A DNA stretch of 6,761 bases from Planctomycetota bacterium (GCA_030637065.1 DAOVVQ010000209.1:1-6761), one strand, 5' to 3'; shown: positions 1 through 4,962, counted from the first letter of the stretch. Translations and numbers: made by a program. Notes: generated by a model not told the origin, from the letters alone.

Positions 1-2
1 CA

Positions 3-33
3 TGGGTAACAAGTTACCCATCCTACAAATCTG
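3..33. repeat. GGTAAC-type palindromic repeat, copy A
   Basis: Begins with a perfect 8-bp inverted repeat, TGGGTAAC-AA-GTTACCCA (3-20), followed by CATCCTACAAATCTG. Bases 6-33 match 161-187 at about 23 of 28 positions with one gap, and a third, more diverged relative lies at 4887-4912. Three related copies in non-coding DNA of one short window suggest a dispersed intergenic repeat family of the REP or MITE kind. No family name is recognised. Confidence 0.6.
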
Positions 34-48
34 TAAAACTGTCCGTTC

Positions 49-125
49 TTGTCATTCCAAACTTGATTTGGAATCCACGATCTCCTCGTAACTTTCCTGG
101 ATTCCTGCTTTCGCAGGAATGACAA
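49..125. repeat. 77-bp palindromic (MITE-like) element with double hairpin
   Basis: Bounded by perfect 10-bp terminal inverted repeats, TTGTCATTCC (49-58) and GGAATGACAA (116-125). Each end folds into its own hairpin: ATTCCAAA/TTTGGAAT (54-61 with 67-74, 5-nt loop) and ATTCCTGC/GCAGGAAT (101-108 with 113-120, 4-nt loop). An internal inverted pair GGAATCCA (70-77) and TGGATTCC (98-105) makes the whole unit nearly symmetrical. GTCATTCC...GGAATGAC elements of this kind occur as dispersed repeats in many bacteria. There is no coding capacity, so any mobility would need a transposase supplied in trans. Confidence 0.65.
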
Positions 126-157
126 TTCTCTGCTTTATTCGTTATTGGTGAACCGCA

Positions 158-187
158 TTGGTAACGAGTTAGCCATCCTTCGAACTG
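158..187. repeat. GGTAAC-type repeat, copy B
   Basis: Reads TTGGTAACGAGTTAGCCATC then CTTCGAACTG. It is an imperfect direct repeat of copy A, differing by four substitutions and one gap over 28 positions. Its inverted-repeat arms have decayed, with only TAAC/GTTA and the outer GG/CC still able to pair. Copies A and B flank the 77-bp palindromic element in the same orientation. They are too long and too diverged to be a fresh target-site duplication. Confidence 0.55.
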
Positions 188-239
188 CCATTAACCATAC
201 ACTTTTTTTACTTTAACCAAGAACAATTCTTTTTTAGAT

Positions 240-246
240 GGAGGAG
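240..246 (+). promoter_or_regulatory. Ribosome binding site of the terminase gene
   Basis: GGAGGAG lies 5 nt upstream of the ATG at 252. This strong Shine-Dalgarno match fixes the terminase start and argues against the overlapping frame that opens at 238. No convincing -35/-10 pair was found between the repeats and this site. Confidence 0.75.
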
Positions 247-251
247 TTATT

Positions 252-1811
252 ATGCAACGAACTGTTACAGCTAATGTGGCTGGCGGTGGGTTTTTGTCCG
301 GTTTTAAGGAGCCTATCGCTTCGGATGTTAATGTTTATGCCGATATTGTGCGGGCGTCGCTTGTTTACGATTCGCTTAAGCGGGCCAGGCCTGCTTCGAG
401 GGCGGATCTGCGCAACTATATCAAGGTGTTTCTGGGTATCGACGTGCCTGACAGGAGTCTTTGCGCCGATCACGCGTCGCCTATGGATTATCTCTGGCAC
501 GCTTACAGTACGGATTTTGATACAGGCGGGAGTAACCGTGCCAATGGCGACTGTATTGTCTGGGCCAATCGCGGCGGCGGCAAGACCGAGATCGCTGCGA
601 TCGCGACGCTTTTGGATTGCGTGTTTAAGCCAGGCTGTTCGGTTCGGATTTTGGGCGGTTCGTTGGAGCAGTCGACGCGGATGTACGAATATCTGCGGAC
701 GTTTGTCGGTGGTGGGTTCTATGAGTTTCTGGCTGGTGAGATGCTCAAGGAGCGTTGCAGCTTCGGTAATGGTGCAAGTGCCCAGGTCCTTTCGCAGTCG
801 CCGCGGAGCGTTCGCGGCACGCATGTCAATAAGCTTCGATGCGATGAATTAGAGCTTTTCGACGAGGACGTATTCGCCGCAGCCAAGTTCACCACGCAGA
901 GCACCAATGGGATTACGGCGGCGATGGAACTTGTCAGTACGATGCACCGGCCCTACGGTCTGATGAGCAGGGTCATTTCGGAGGCGATGCAAAACGGAAT
1001 CCCGGTCTTTAAGTGGTGCGTGTGGGAGGTCATTGAAAAGTGTCGCGATCGAAATTGCAGTCGGTGCCGGCTGTGGAGCGATTGCGGCGGCAAGGCGAAG
1101 CGGGCGGATGGCTATCTGAAGATCGACGATTGTCTCACGCAGATGCTCCGCAGCAGTCGGGCCGGTTTCGAATCGGAGATGCTCTGCATGCGTCCGTCAT
1201 TAGAGAATATTGTCTTTGCCGATTTTGACCCGGCGGTTCACGTTGGCCCCATAGATTACGATGCGAACCTGCCGCTGTATCGGGCGATCGACTTTGGGTT
1301 CGTCAACCCGTTCGTGTGCCTGTGGATCCAGGTCGATGGCGACGGCAGCGTTCGGGTCATCGATGAGTACATAAGGCACCGGGCGACGATCGATGTACAT
1401 GCCGCCGAGATCGAGCGACGGACGCCGTGTCCGATCCAGAAGGTGGCTGCGACGTTTTGCGACCCAGCCGGTGCGGGCAAGAACGATGTAACCGGAACCA
1501 GCGCGGTCAGGGAGTTGCGGGCGACGGGCGCGGTTATCCGCTATCGCAAGAGCCGGATACTCGACGGGATCGAGCTTATCCGCCGGGCGCTAAAGGCCGG
1601 CGACGGAACAAGCAAACTGGTGATAAGCCCGCGATGCGTGCGGCTGATCGAGGCGATGCAGTGCTACCACTACCCCGACAACCACTCGCGGACGGGCCAG
1701 CCAAGCGAACTGCCGCAAAAAGACGGGATCTACGACCACCCAATAGACGCCCTGCGATACTTCTACATAAACTTTAACAGCCAGGGAAAGACCGGCAGCC
1801 GGTGTTATTAG
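252..1811 (+). CDS. Phage-type terminase large subunit (ATPase plus nuclease), solitary
   Basis: This 519-residue protein looks like the large subunit of a phage DNA-packaging motor. In that family an N-terminal ATPase drives DNA into the capsid and a C-terminal RNase H-like nuclease cuts concatemers. Seen here: a Walker A motif ANRGGGKT (105-112), a Walker B end with acidic pair D198-E199 in LRCDELE, and nuclease-type acidic residues at D347 (AIDFGFVNP), D404 (FCDPAG) and D495/D499 (DHPIDALRY). Between the domains is a cysteine cluster C264-x4-C269-x2-C272-x5-C278, probably a zinc site. Length and motif order fit the Terminase_6-like group, and the frame is intact. What is odd is the context: no small terminase, portal, protease or capsid gene follows, only non-coding DNA and a chromosomal-type regulator. 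It may be a prophage or gene-transfer-agent remnant, or a domesticated gene. The family call is firm, but its present role is unknown. Confidence 0.9.
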   Translation: MQRTVTANVAGGGFLSGFKEPIASDVNVYADIVRASLVYDSLKRARPASRADLRNYIKVFLGIDVPDRSLCADHASPMDYLWHAYSTDFDTGGSNRANGDCIVWANRGGGKTEIAAIATLLDCVFKPGCSVRILGGSLEQSTRMYEYLRTFVGGGFYEFLAGEMLKERCSFGNGASAQVLSQSPRSVRGTHVNKLRCDELELFDEDVFAAAKFTTQSTNGITAAMELVSTMHRPYGLMSRVISEAMQNGIPVFKWCVWEVIEKCRDRNCSRCRLWSDCGGKAKRADGYLKIDDCLTQMLRSSRAGFESEMLCMRPSLENIVFADFDPAVHVGPIDYDANLPLYRAIDFGFVNPFVCLWIQVDGDGSVRVIDEYIRHRATIDVHAAEIERRTPCPIQKVAATFCDPAGAGKNDVTGTSAVRELRATGAVIRYRKSRILDGIELIRRALKAGDGTSKLVISPRCVRLIEAMQCYHYPDNHSRTGQPSELPQKDGIYDHPIDALRYFYINFNSQGKTGSRCY

Positions 1812-1819
1812 GTTTTTTT
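1791..1819 (+). terminator. Possible weak terminator overlapping the terminase stop
   Basis: ACCGG-CAG-CCGGT (1791-1803) can form a 5-bp hairpin inside the last codons and is followed, after 9 nt, by a run of seven T (1813-1819). The gap between stem and T tract is longer than in good intrinsic terminators, so termination here would be inefficient at best. Confidence 0.25.
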
Positions 1820-1906
1820 GTGGCGTTAGTGGCTGGTTAAGTCCTTTGTTGGCGGTTGGTTAGGTGGTTGTGGGGGATTTTTTTTGAAAAGGTCGAAAAA
1901 AAGTCC

Positions 1907-1935
1907 TTGCTAAATAGTAGGGATTACTATATAGT
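1907..1935 (+). promoter_or_regulatory. Sigma-70-type promoter of a short intergenic transcript
   Basis: TTGCTA (1907-1912) and TATAGT (1930-1935) are separated by exactly 17 nt, giving four and five of six consensus matches. The start would fall near 1942. No protein gene lies just downstream, but a strong intrinsic terminator ends at 2136. The promoter may therefore serve a small RNA, or it may be a chance AT-rich match. Confidence 0.5.
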
Positions 1936-1938
1936 AAT
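1923..1938. promoter_or_regulatory. 16-bp perfect palindrome over the -10, candidate operator
   Basis: ATTACTATATAGTAAT is a perfect dyad lying across the -10 hexamer of the 1907-1935 promoter, a position where a bound dimeric repressor would block RNA polymerase. The regulator is unknown. It is AT-rich like Fur/PerR boxes but does not match the TTATAAT-N-ATTATAA PerR consensus, so linking it to the regulator at 2274 would be speculative. Confidence 0.45.
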
Positions 1939-1998
1939 AGTAACGCCGAGGATTGCTTCGCAGGCAGGGTGATGGAAAGGATTCCCTTGTTAGAGTGC

Positions 1999-2067
1999 CT
2001 TAGAGGGCGGCCTTTAGAGGGTGTACCTGAGAGGGTGTACCTGAGAGGGTGTACCTTAGATGGTGTC
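1999..2067. repeat. Tandem array of five about 14-bp units
   Basis: Units are CTTAGAGGGCGGC (1999-2011), CTTTAGAGGGTGTAC (2012-2026), CTGAGAGGGTGTAC (2027-2040), an identical copy (2041-2054) and CTTAGATGGTGTC (2055-2067). Lengths are 13, 15, 14, 14 and 13 bp, so the period is not a multiple of three and no reading frame repeats. The two central identical copies point to recent slippage or unit duplication. CTTGTTAGAGTGC (1986-1998) may be a further decayed unit. Confidence 0.8.
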
Positions 2068-2102
2068 TTTGGGTTTGCTTTTGACAGGGGTTCTGAATTT
2101 GT

Positions 2103-2136
2103 GGGGCTGGCCGGAGGAGGCTGGCCCCGCTTTTTT
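2103..2136 (+). terminator. Strong intrinsic terminator
   Basis: GGGGCTGGCC (2103-2112) pairs with GGCTGGCCCC (2119-2128) in a 10-bp stem with two G-U pairs and a GGAGGA loop, followed by GC and six T (2131-2136). This is a textbook rho-independent terminator for + strand transcription. It lies about 290 nt after the terminase stop and about 140 nt before the PerR-like gene, so it insulates that gene from upstream reading. Confidence 0.8.
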
Positions 2137-2210
2137 ATCCTGAGTCGAGATGATCGCTTATTTCCCGGCACATTTGCCTGAAATGAATTCAGAAAACTTT
2201 TGGAATCTTC

Positions 2211-2239
2211 TGGTCTGCCCGTCACGGCCACTCTATAAT
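2211..2239 (+). promoter_or_regulatory. Probable promoter of the PerR-like gene
   Basis: A perfect -10, TATAAT (2234-2239), lies 34 nt before the ATG. The only -35 at 17-nt spacing is a poor TGGTCT (2211-2216), so the promoter may need an activator or be weak. Fur-family genes often repress themselves, but no clear PerR or Fur box was seen here. The Shine-Dalgarno is also weak. Confidence 0.45.
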
Positions 2240-2273
2240 CAACGCCGACAGGGATGTATGAAAGTGACGTATT

Positions 2274-2696
2274 ATGAAGGACGCTACGCAAAATTTTACT
2301 GCTAAATGCCGCCAGGCAGGCCTGAGGGTCACGCCCCAGCGGACGGCTGTGTATAAGGCTCTGGCGGCGACTACCGCTCATCCTACCGCTGAGGCGGTTT
2401 TCAAGAAGGTCAGGCGGTCGATGCCGCACATCTCTCTGGACACGGTCAACCGGACGCTGCTGACCTTCCGGGACGTTGGCCTGGCTATTACGGTCGAGGG
2501 CAGCGGCGGCGCAAGGCGATTCGACGCCGACATGACGGCCCATCAGCATTTCAGATGCATCAAGTGCAACCGAATAATAGATTTTCATCACAAGCCCTTT
2601 GACGAGATCAAAATTCCCCGCTCGCTTTCCGAGAAGTTTAAGGTTCTTAAAAAGACGGTCTACCTCGAGGGGATTTGCAGGGCCTGCCAGGGCTGA
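2274..2696 (+). CDS. perR: Fur-family metalloregulator, PerR-like peroxide sensor
   Basis: This 140-residue protein has the usual Fur-family length and layout: an N-terminal winged helix (about 10-80, TPQR at 20-23, recognition helix ISLDTVNRTL at 53-62) and a C-terminal dimerisation and metal domain. CxxC pairs C95/C98 and C135/C138 form the structural zinc site. The regulatory site has H36, D84, H90, H92 and D103, matching the iron ligands H37, D85, H91, H93 and D104 of Bacillus subtilis PerR. The aspartate at 103, where Fur has glutamate, favours PerR. In that class, peroxide oxidises the iron-binding histidines and releases DNA, derepressing catalase, peroxiredoxin and related genes. An asparagine (N59) replaces the common tyrosine in the recognition helix, so the operator may differ from the classical box. 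The start is the only ATG in this frame at the domain edge, although its ribosome binding site is weak. The symbol is a class assignment, and Fur or Zur cannot be excluded without targets. Confidence 0.88.
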   Translation: MKDATQNFTAKCRQAGLRVTPQRTAVYKALAATTAHPTAEAVFKKVRRSMPHISLDTVNRTLLTFRDVGLAITVEGSGGARRFDADMTAHQHFRCIKCNRIIDFHHKPFDEIKIPRSLSEKFKVLKKTVYLEGICRACQG

Positions 2697-2764
2697 TTCG
2701 CCTTTAATAGTTCGTTTTTGGGGCTTTTTCTTGTTTTGTACGCAAAAGCGGGTACCTCTGCAAC

Positions 2765-2808
2765 CTGCCTTCCACCTTCGCCAAGGCTATGGCGAGACAG
2801 GTCGGCAG
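2765..2808. repeat. Hairpin element in the 2697-3017 spacer, possible dispersed repeat
   Basis: An outer pair CTGCC (2765-2769) / GGCAG (2804-2808) encloses an inner stem TTCGCC (2777-2782) / GGCGAG (2791-2796) with an 8-nt loop. CTTCGCCAAGGC...GGCGA hairpins resemble palindromic units scattered between genes in many genomes, but only one copy occurs here. No T tract follows, so it is not an obvious terminator for the PerR-like gene. The rest of the 2697-2933 spacer shows no gene. Confidence 0.35.
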
Positions 2809-2933
2809 AACGTTACCAGTCCCCGTTTTTGCTACGATCCCTGTTTTTTAGTGTCTAAAGGCGGGTGAATGCGGGTAAACCCCCTCTTTTTGTCAGAGAT
2901 ATGGATATTTGTTGGGGGTATTTGAGTTTTTTC

Positions 2934-2962
2934 TTGATTAATGTTTGGGGAATCTGTATACT
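2934..2962 (+). promoter_or_regulatory. Sigma-70-type promoter of the cysteine-rich small gene
   Basis: TTGATT (2934-2939) and TATACT (2957-2962) are 17 nt apart. The start would be near 2969, leaving a leader of about 49 nt before the ATG at 3018. Its position inside the longer open frame that begins with GTG at 2865 is the main reason for choosing the shorter protein. Confidence 0.6.
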
Positions 2963-3017
2963 TGTTTGTGTAGCGTCCTCAATTGTGGGGAACGCGGGTG
3001 GGGAGAAAACGAGGAAA

Positions 3018-3431
3018 ATGAAACCGACCGGCAACAAGAAAGATACGCAAAAAGCCGGGGGAGGCAAGCCGAAAACGGGCTTATTCAGGAGCCCTGCATC
3101 TCGGCACACGGCGATTCCCGAGACATGCCCGGACGGTGAAGGTCTGCATTGTCTTTCGACACTCGAAGAAGAGATCACGGTCGCCGAATCTTACAGCCTT
3201 CATAAGAAAGAGATGCGGCGAATAATGGGGCGGATGAAGTGTCCGCAGGACTTCGAGTGTTTTGAGTCGGGATTCGACAGATTGTGCGATGCAAATTATG
3301 TCGAAAGCATCAACCTTGTCGAGTGCCTGTCAGAAAAGGCTGCGAGGTGTAAGTTCTCGCTTTCTACAGGCTATCACTACGTCTGTAAGTGCCCGCTGCG
3401 AACGTATATTGCCAGAACCTTTGCGATATGA
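3018..3431 (+). CDS. Small cysteine-rich protein of unknown function
   Basis: This 137-residue protein of unknown function has two parts. Residues 1-35 are basic, rich in Lys, Gly and Pro, and probably disordered. The C-terminal 65 residues look like a compact domain with C75, C81, C90, C103, C111, C123 and C125, including CPQDFECFESGF (75-86) and VCKCPLRTYIA (122-132). C37 and C45 bring the total to nine. There is no signal peptide in this version, so a cytoplasmic metal- or cluster-binding role is possible, and the ending resembles small hypothetical proteins I associate with anaerobes (memory only). The frame is open from GTG 2865, which would add a hydrophobic N-terminal segment. The promoter at 2934-2962 and the GAGG at 3011-3014 favour ATG 3018, although the spacing of 3 nt is short. 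Downstream starts at M66, M70 or M73 would leave just the cysteine domain. Confidence 0.6.
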   Translation: MKPTGNKKDTQKAGGGKPKTGLFRSPASRHTAIPETCPDGEGLHCLSTLEEEITVAESYSLHKKEMRRIMGRMKCPQDFECFESGFDRLCDANYVESINLVECLSEKAARCKFSLSTGYHYVCKCPLRTYIARTFAI

Positions 3432-3481
3432 TCGGTTCCATATAGCCCTTCCTCCACAGGATGGGCGGGGTTGCAGGAATA

Positions 3482-3530
3482 TCAAATATCAAGATGTAAA
3501 AATCAAAACTACATTTCAAAAATCAAAAAT
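3482..3530. repeat. Degenerate AT-rich ATCAAA-type repeat
   Basis: The run is built of ATCAAA-like words. AAAAATCAAAA occurs twice exactly 20 nt apart (3498-3508 and 3518-3528), and TCAAATATCAAGATG precedes it. It sits in the gene-free stretch 3432-3653 and looks like a fragment of an AT-rich intergenic repeat rather than a coding remnant. Confidence 0.4.
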
Positions 3531-3561
3531 GATGGGAACTTCGCGGGTTTTGGTTGCAGGC

Positions 3562-3634
3562 GGGTGGTCCGACGGAACTGATACCGTTGTGCATACGCCC
3601 ATCGGTCCCGATAAATCGGGACACGCTGCCACCC
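3562..3634. repeat. Structured palindromic element upstream of the redoxin promoter
   Basis: Outer arms GGGTGG (3562-3567) and CCACCC (3629-3634) enclose two hairpins: a short ACGG/CCGT (3572-3575 with 3584-3587) and a strong GTCCCGAT-AA-ATCGGGAC (3605-3622). The 8-bp dyad ends 31 nt before the -35 of the next promoter. It could be a mobile palindromic unit or an upstream regulator site. There is no T tract after it. Confidence 0.45.
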
Positions 3635-3653
3635 TTTCTTCGGATTGTGATCA

Positions 3654-3682
3654 TTGACAGCAGTTTGGGATTTCTGTATAAA
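3654..3682 (+). promoter_or_regulatory. Near-consensus sigma-70 promoter of the redoxin-TlpA gene
   Basis: A perfect TTGACA (3654-3659) and TATAAA (3677-3682) are separated by 17 nt, making this one of the two strongest promoters in the window. Transcription would start near 3689 with a leader of about 39 nt. A short dyad GATTT-N6-AAATC (3669-3684) overlaps the -10 and could be an operator, but it is too short to assign to any regulator. Confidence 0.75.
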
Positions 3683-3712
3683 TCACCTTTGCGAAAATGG
3701 TATTTGATTTCT

Positions 3713-3718
3713 GGAGGG
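3713..3718 (+). promoter_or_regulatory. Ribosome binding site of the redoxin-TlpA gene
   Basis: GGAGGG lies 9 nt before ATG 3728. An ATG at 3721 is closer, but it is in another frame that stops after about 25 codons, so 3728, which opens a clear signal peptide, is the start. Confidence 0.75.
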
Positions 3719-3727
3719 ACATGACGA

Positions 3728-4843
3728 ATGAAGAAAGTCCTGTTATTAGCTGTTGTGTGGTTGGGTATGTTCGTTGCTGCTTCGGGCTCTTTGGCGGCTG
3801 AGGGGGTTTCTATGCTTGAGATCGGCGCCAAGGCCCCTGATTTTAAGCTGCCGGGCGTTGATGGGAAGAATTATTCGTTGGCGAGTTTCAAGAAGGCCGA
3901 TGTCCTGGTCGTTGTTTTTACGTGCAACCATTGCCCAACGGCACAGGCATACGAGGACCGCATTATCAAGCTGACTTCCGACTACAAGGGCAAGGGAGTT
4001 GCCGTCATTGCGATTTCTTCCAACGACCCCCTGGGCTTGCGTCTGGACGAGTTGGGTTATGCGGAGATGGGCGATACCTTCGAGGAGATGAAGATCCGTG
4101 CCCGCGATAAGAAATTCAACTTTCCTTATCTTTATGACGGCGACAAGCAGCAGGTTGCCCGGGCGTATGGCCCGACGTCGACGCCGCATGTTTTTATCTT
4201 CGGCAAGAAACGCACCCTGCGGTATGTCGGGCGGATCGACGATTCCAAGACGCCCGAGAAGGTAAAGACCCGCGATGTTCGCAATACCATCGATGCCCTG
4301 CTGGCTGGTAAGGAAGTTAAAGTGCCTAAGACCAAGGCGTTCGGGTGTTCTATCAAGTGGTCCGAGAAGCGCGAACTGGTCAAGGCTGCGATGGAAAAAT
4401 GGGCCGATGAGGATGTGGACTTTGGCGATATCGACCTGGCGGGCGTACAGAAGCTGCTCAAGAATGATACGGAAAAACTTTTGTTAGTTAATTTTTGGGC
4501 GACGTGGTGCGGTCCGTGCGTTTACGAGTTCCCCCATCTGGTAACGATCCACCGGATGTATCGCAAGCGTCCGTTCGAGCTTATAACCATCAGTCTGGAC
4601 GACCCCCGTATACAGGAGCGTGTGCATTCATTTCTGAAGTCACGCCAGGCCTCAACGACGAACTATCTCTTTAACGGCGACGTTTATAAGCTCATGGAGG
4701 CCACCGATAAGGACTGGCAGGGCAGTATTCCGTTTACGCTGATCATCAAGCCCGGCGGAGAGGTTCTGGCGAAGATAGAGGGCATGATAGCCCCGCTGCC
4801 GACCAGAAAGGCTATTGTTGAACAATTGGGGCGCTACAATTAG
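3728..4843 (+). CDS. Exported double thioredoxin-fold protein (redoxin-TlpA fusion)
   Basis: The 371-residue precursor begins with a signal peptide (MKK, hydrophobic core 4-18, likely cleavage after SLAA at 24), so it should act outside the cytoplasm. The first domain (about 29-210) is an AhpC/TSA-redoxin fold of the peroxiredoxin-like kind with CNHCP (C66, C69) and a closing FGCSIKW containing C207. The second (about 226-371) is a TlpA-like thioredoxin domain with the classical WCGPC (W260, C261, C264) and a cis-Pro-type IPFTLII segment. TlpA/ResA proteins reduce disulfides in exported partners, often for cytochrome c maturation, while redoxins reduce peroxides or act as thiol oxidoreductases. 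Having both on one chain suggests an internal electron relay, but this is inference. No CcdA-type membrane reductant is in the window. It has its own strong promoter, and the metallopeptidase gene follows after 128 nt with no clear terminator. Confidence 0.9.
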   Translation: MKKVLLLAVVWLGMFVAASGSLAAEGVSMLEIGAKAPDFKLPGVDGKNYSLASFKKADVLVVVFTCNHCPTAQAYEDRIIKLTSDYKGKGVAVIAISSNDPLGLRLDELGYAEMGDTFEEMKIRARDKKFNFPYLYDGDKQQVARAYGPTSTPHVFIFGKKRTLRYVGRIDDSKTPEKVKTRDVRNTIDALLAGKEVKVPKTKAFGCSIKWSEKRELVKAAMEKWADEDVDFGDIDLAGVQKLLKNDTEKLLLVNFWATWCGPCVYEFPHLVTIHRMYRKRPFELITISLDDPRIQERVHSFLKSRQASTTNYLFNGDVYKLMEATDKDWQGSIPFTLIIKPGGEVLAKIEGMIAPLPTRKAIVEQLGRYN

Positions 4844-4863
4844 GCTACCCCTGCGTGTGCCCG

Positions 4864-4880
4864 GCGCCGAGACGCGGCGC
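4864..4880. other. GC hairpin between redoxin-TlpA and peptidase genes
   Basis: GCGCCG (4864-4869) pairs with CGGCGC (4875-4880) around a 5-nt loop. No T tract follows, so it is not a convincing intrinsic terminator. It could attenuate, or protect the mRNA end of the upstream gene, while letting some transcription continue into the peptidase. Confidence 0.35.
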
Positions 4881-4886
4881 ATAGGG

Positions 4887-4912
4887 CGGGTAACTGTGTT
4901 ATCCATGCTGCA
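4887..4912. repeat. GGTAAC-type repeat, diverged copy C
   Basis: GGGTAAC-TGT-GTTATCC (4888-4904) followed by ATGCTGC keeps the layout GGTAAC, short spacer, GTTAnCCATnCT seen at 3-33 and 158-187. The arms can form a 7-bp stem with one G-U pair. Its place in a probable operon spacer fits an intergenic repeat family. Confidence 0.45.
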
Positions 4913-4956
4913 CGGAGAGCCCTGCAGGACCGAATGTGCGTGAGGATATTCATATT

Positions 4957-4962
4957 GAGGAG
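4957..4962 (+). promoter_or_regulatory. Ribosome binding site of the metallopeptidase gene
   Basis: GAGGAG lies 9 nt before ATG 4972. This decides the start: the in-frame GTG at 4936 would put a charged 12-residue tail before the signal peptide and would place this site inside the coding region. Confidence 0.75.

Larger units (their letters stand above)
1942..2136 (+). ncRNA. Putative small RNA between terminase and PerR-like genes
   Basis: This is inferred from a promoter at 1907-1935, a strong intrinsic terminator at 2103-2136 and no credible protein between them, giving an RNA of about 195 nt. Its middle holds a tandem array of about 14-nt units (1999-2067). The only long + frame, GTG at 1969, has no good ribosome binding site, is low-complexity across the repeats and runs beyond the terminator to 2181, so it is not believed. 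No known RNA family (6S, tmRNA, RNase P, SRP or a riboswitch) was recognised. The alternative is a long 3' untranslated region of the terminase mRNA. Confidence 0.35.

Noticed and set aside
1..251. Possible CRISPR array because of repeated palindromes
   Set aside because: Only two diverged copies of one repeat occur, about 155 bp apart, with another element between them and no regular spacer length.
238..852. 204-codon frame overlapping the terminase start
   Set aside because: It is a shadow frame rich in Arg, Ser, Cys and Trp. The ribosome binding site at 240-246 and all the motifs belong to the 252 frame.
1969..2181. Plus-strand 70-codon frame starting with GTG
   Set aside because: It has no good ribosome binding site, crosses a non-triplet tandem repeat and runs through the strong terminator at 2103-2136.
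1860..2591. Long minus-strand open frame of 243 codons
   Set aside because: It lies antisense to the PerR-like gene and across the tandem repeats and terminator. Its composition is low-complexity, it shows no domain, and the + strand PerR gene explains the region.
2599..2868. Frame continuing out of the end of the PerR-like gene
   Set aside because: It overlaps the PerR gene in another frame and then reads through the hairpin repeat; it shows no recognisable protein features.
2863..2897. GGGTAAACCCCC followed by a T run as a terminator
   Set aside because: The stem would be only 3 bp, too weak to support a terminator for the PerR-like gene.
2865..3017. N-terminal extension of the cysteine-rich protein from GTG 2865
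   Set aside because: A well-spaced promoter lies inside it (2934-2962) and the hydrophobic extension lacks a charged signal-peptide start. The ATG at 3018 is preferred, though the extension is not fully excluded.
3262..3657. 131-codon plus-strand frame
   Set aside because: It begins inside the cysteine-rich gene in another frame and continues through AT-rich and palindromic repeats, with no ribosome binding site.
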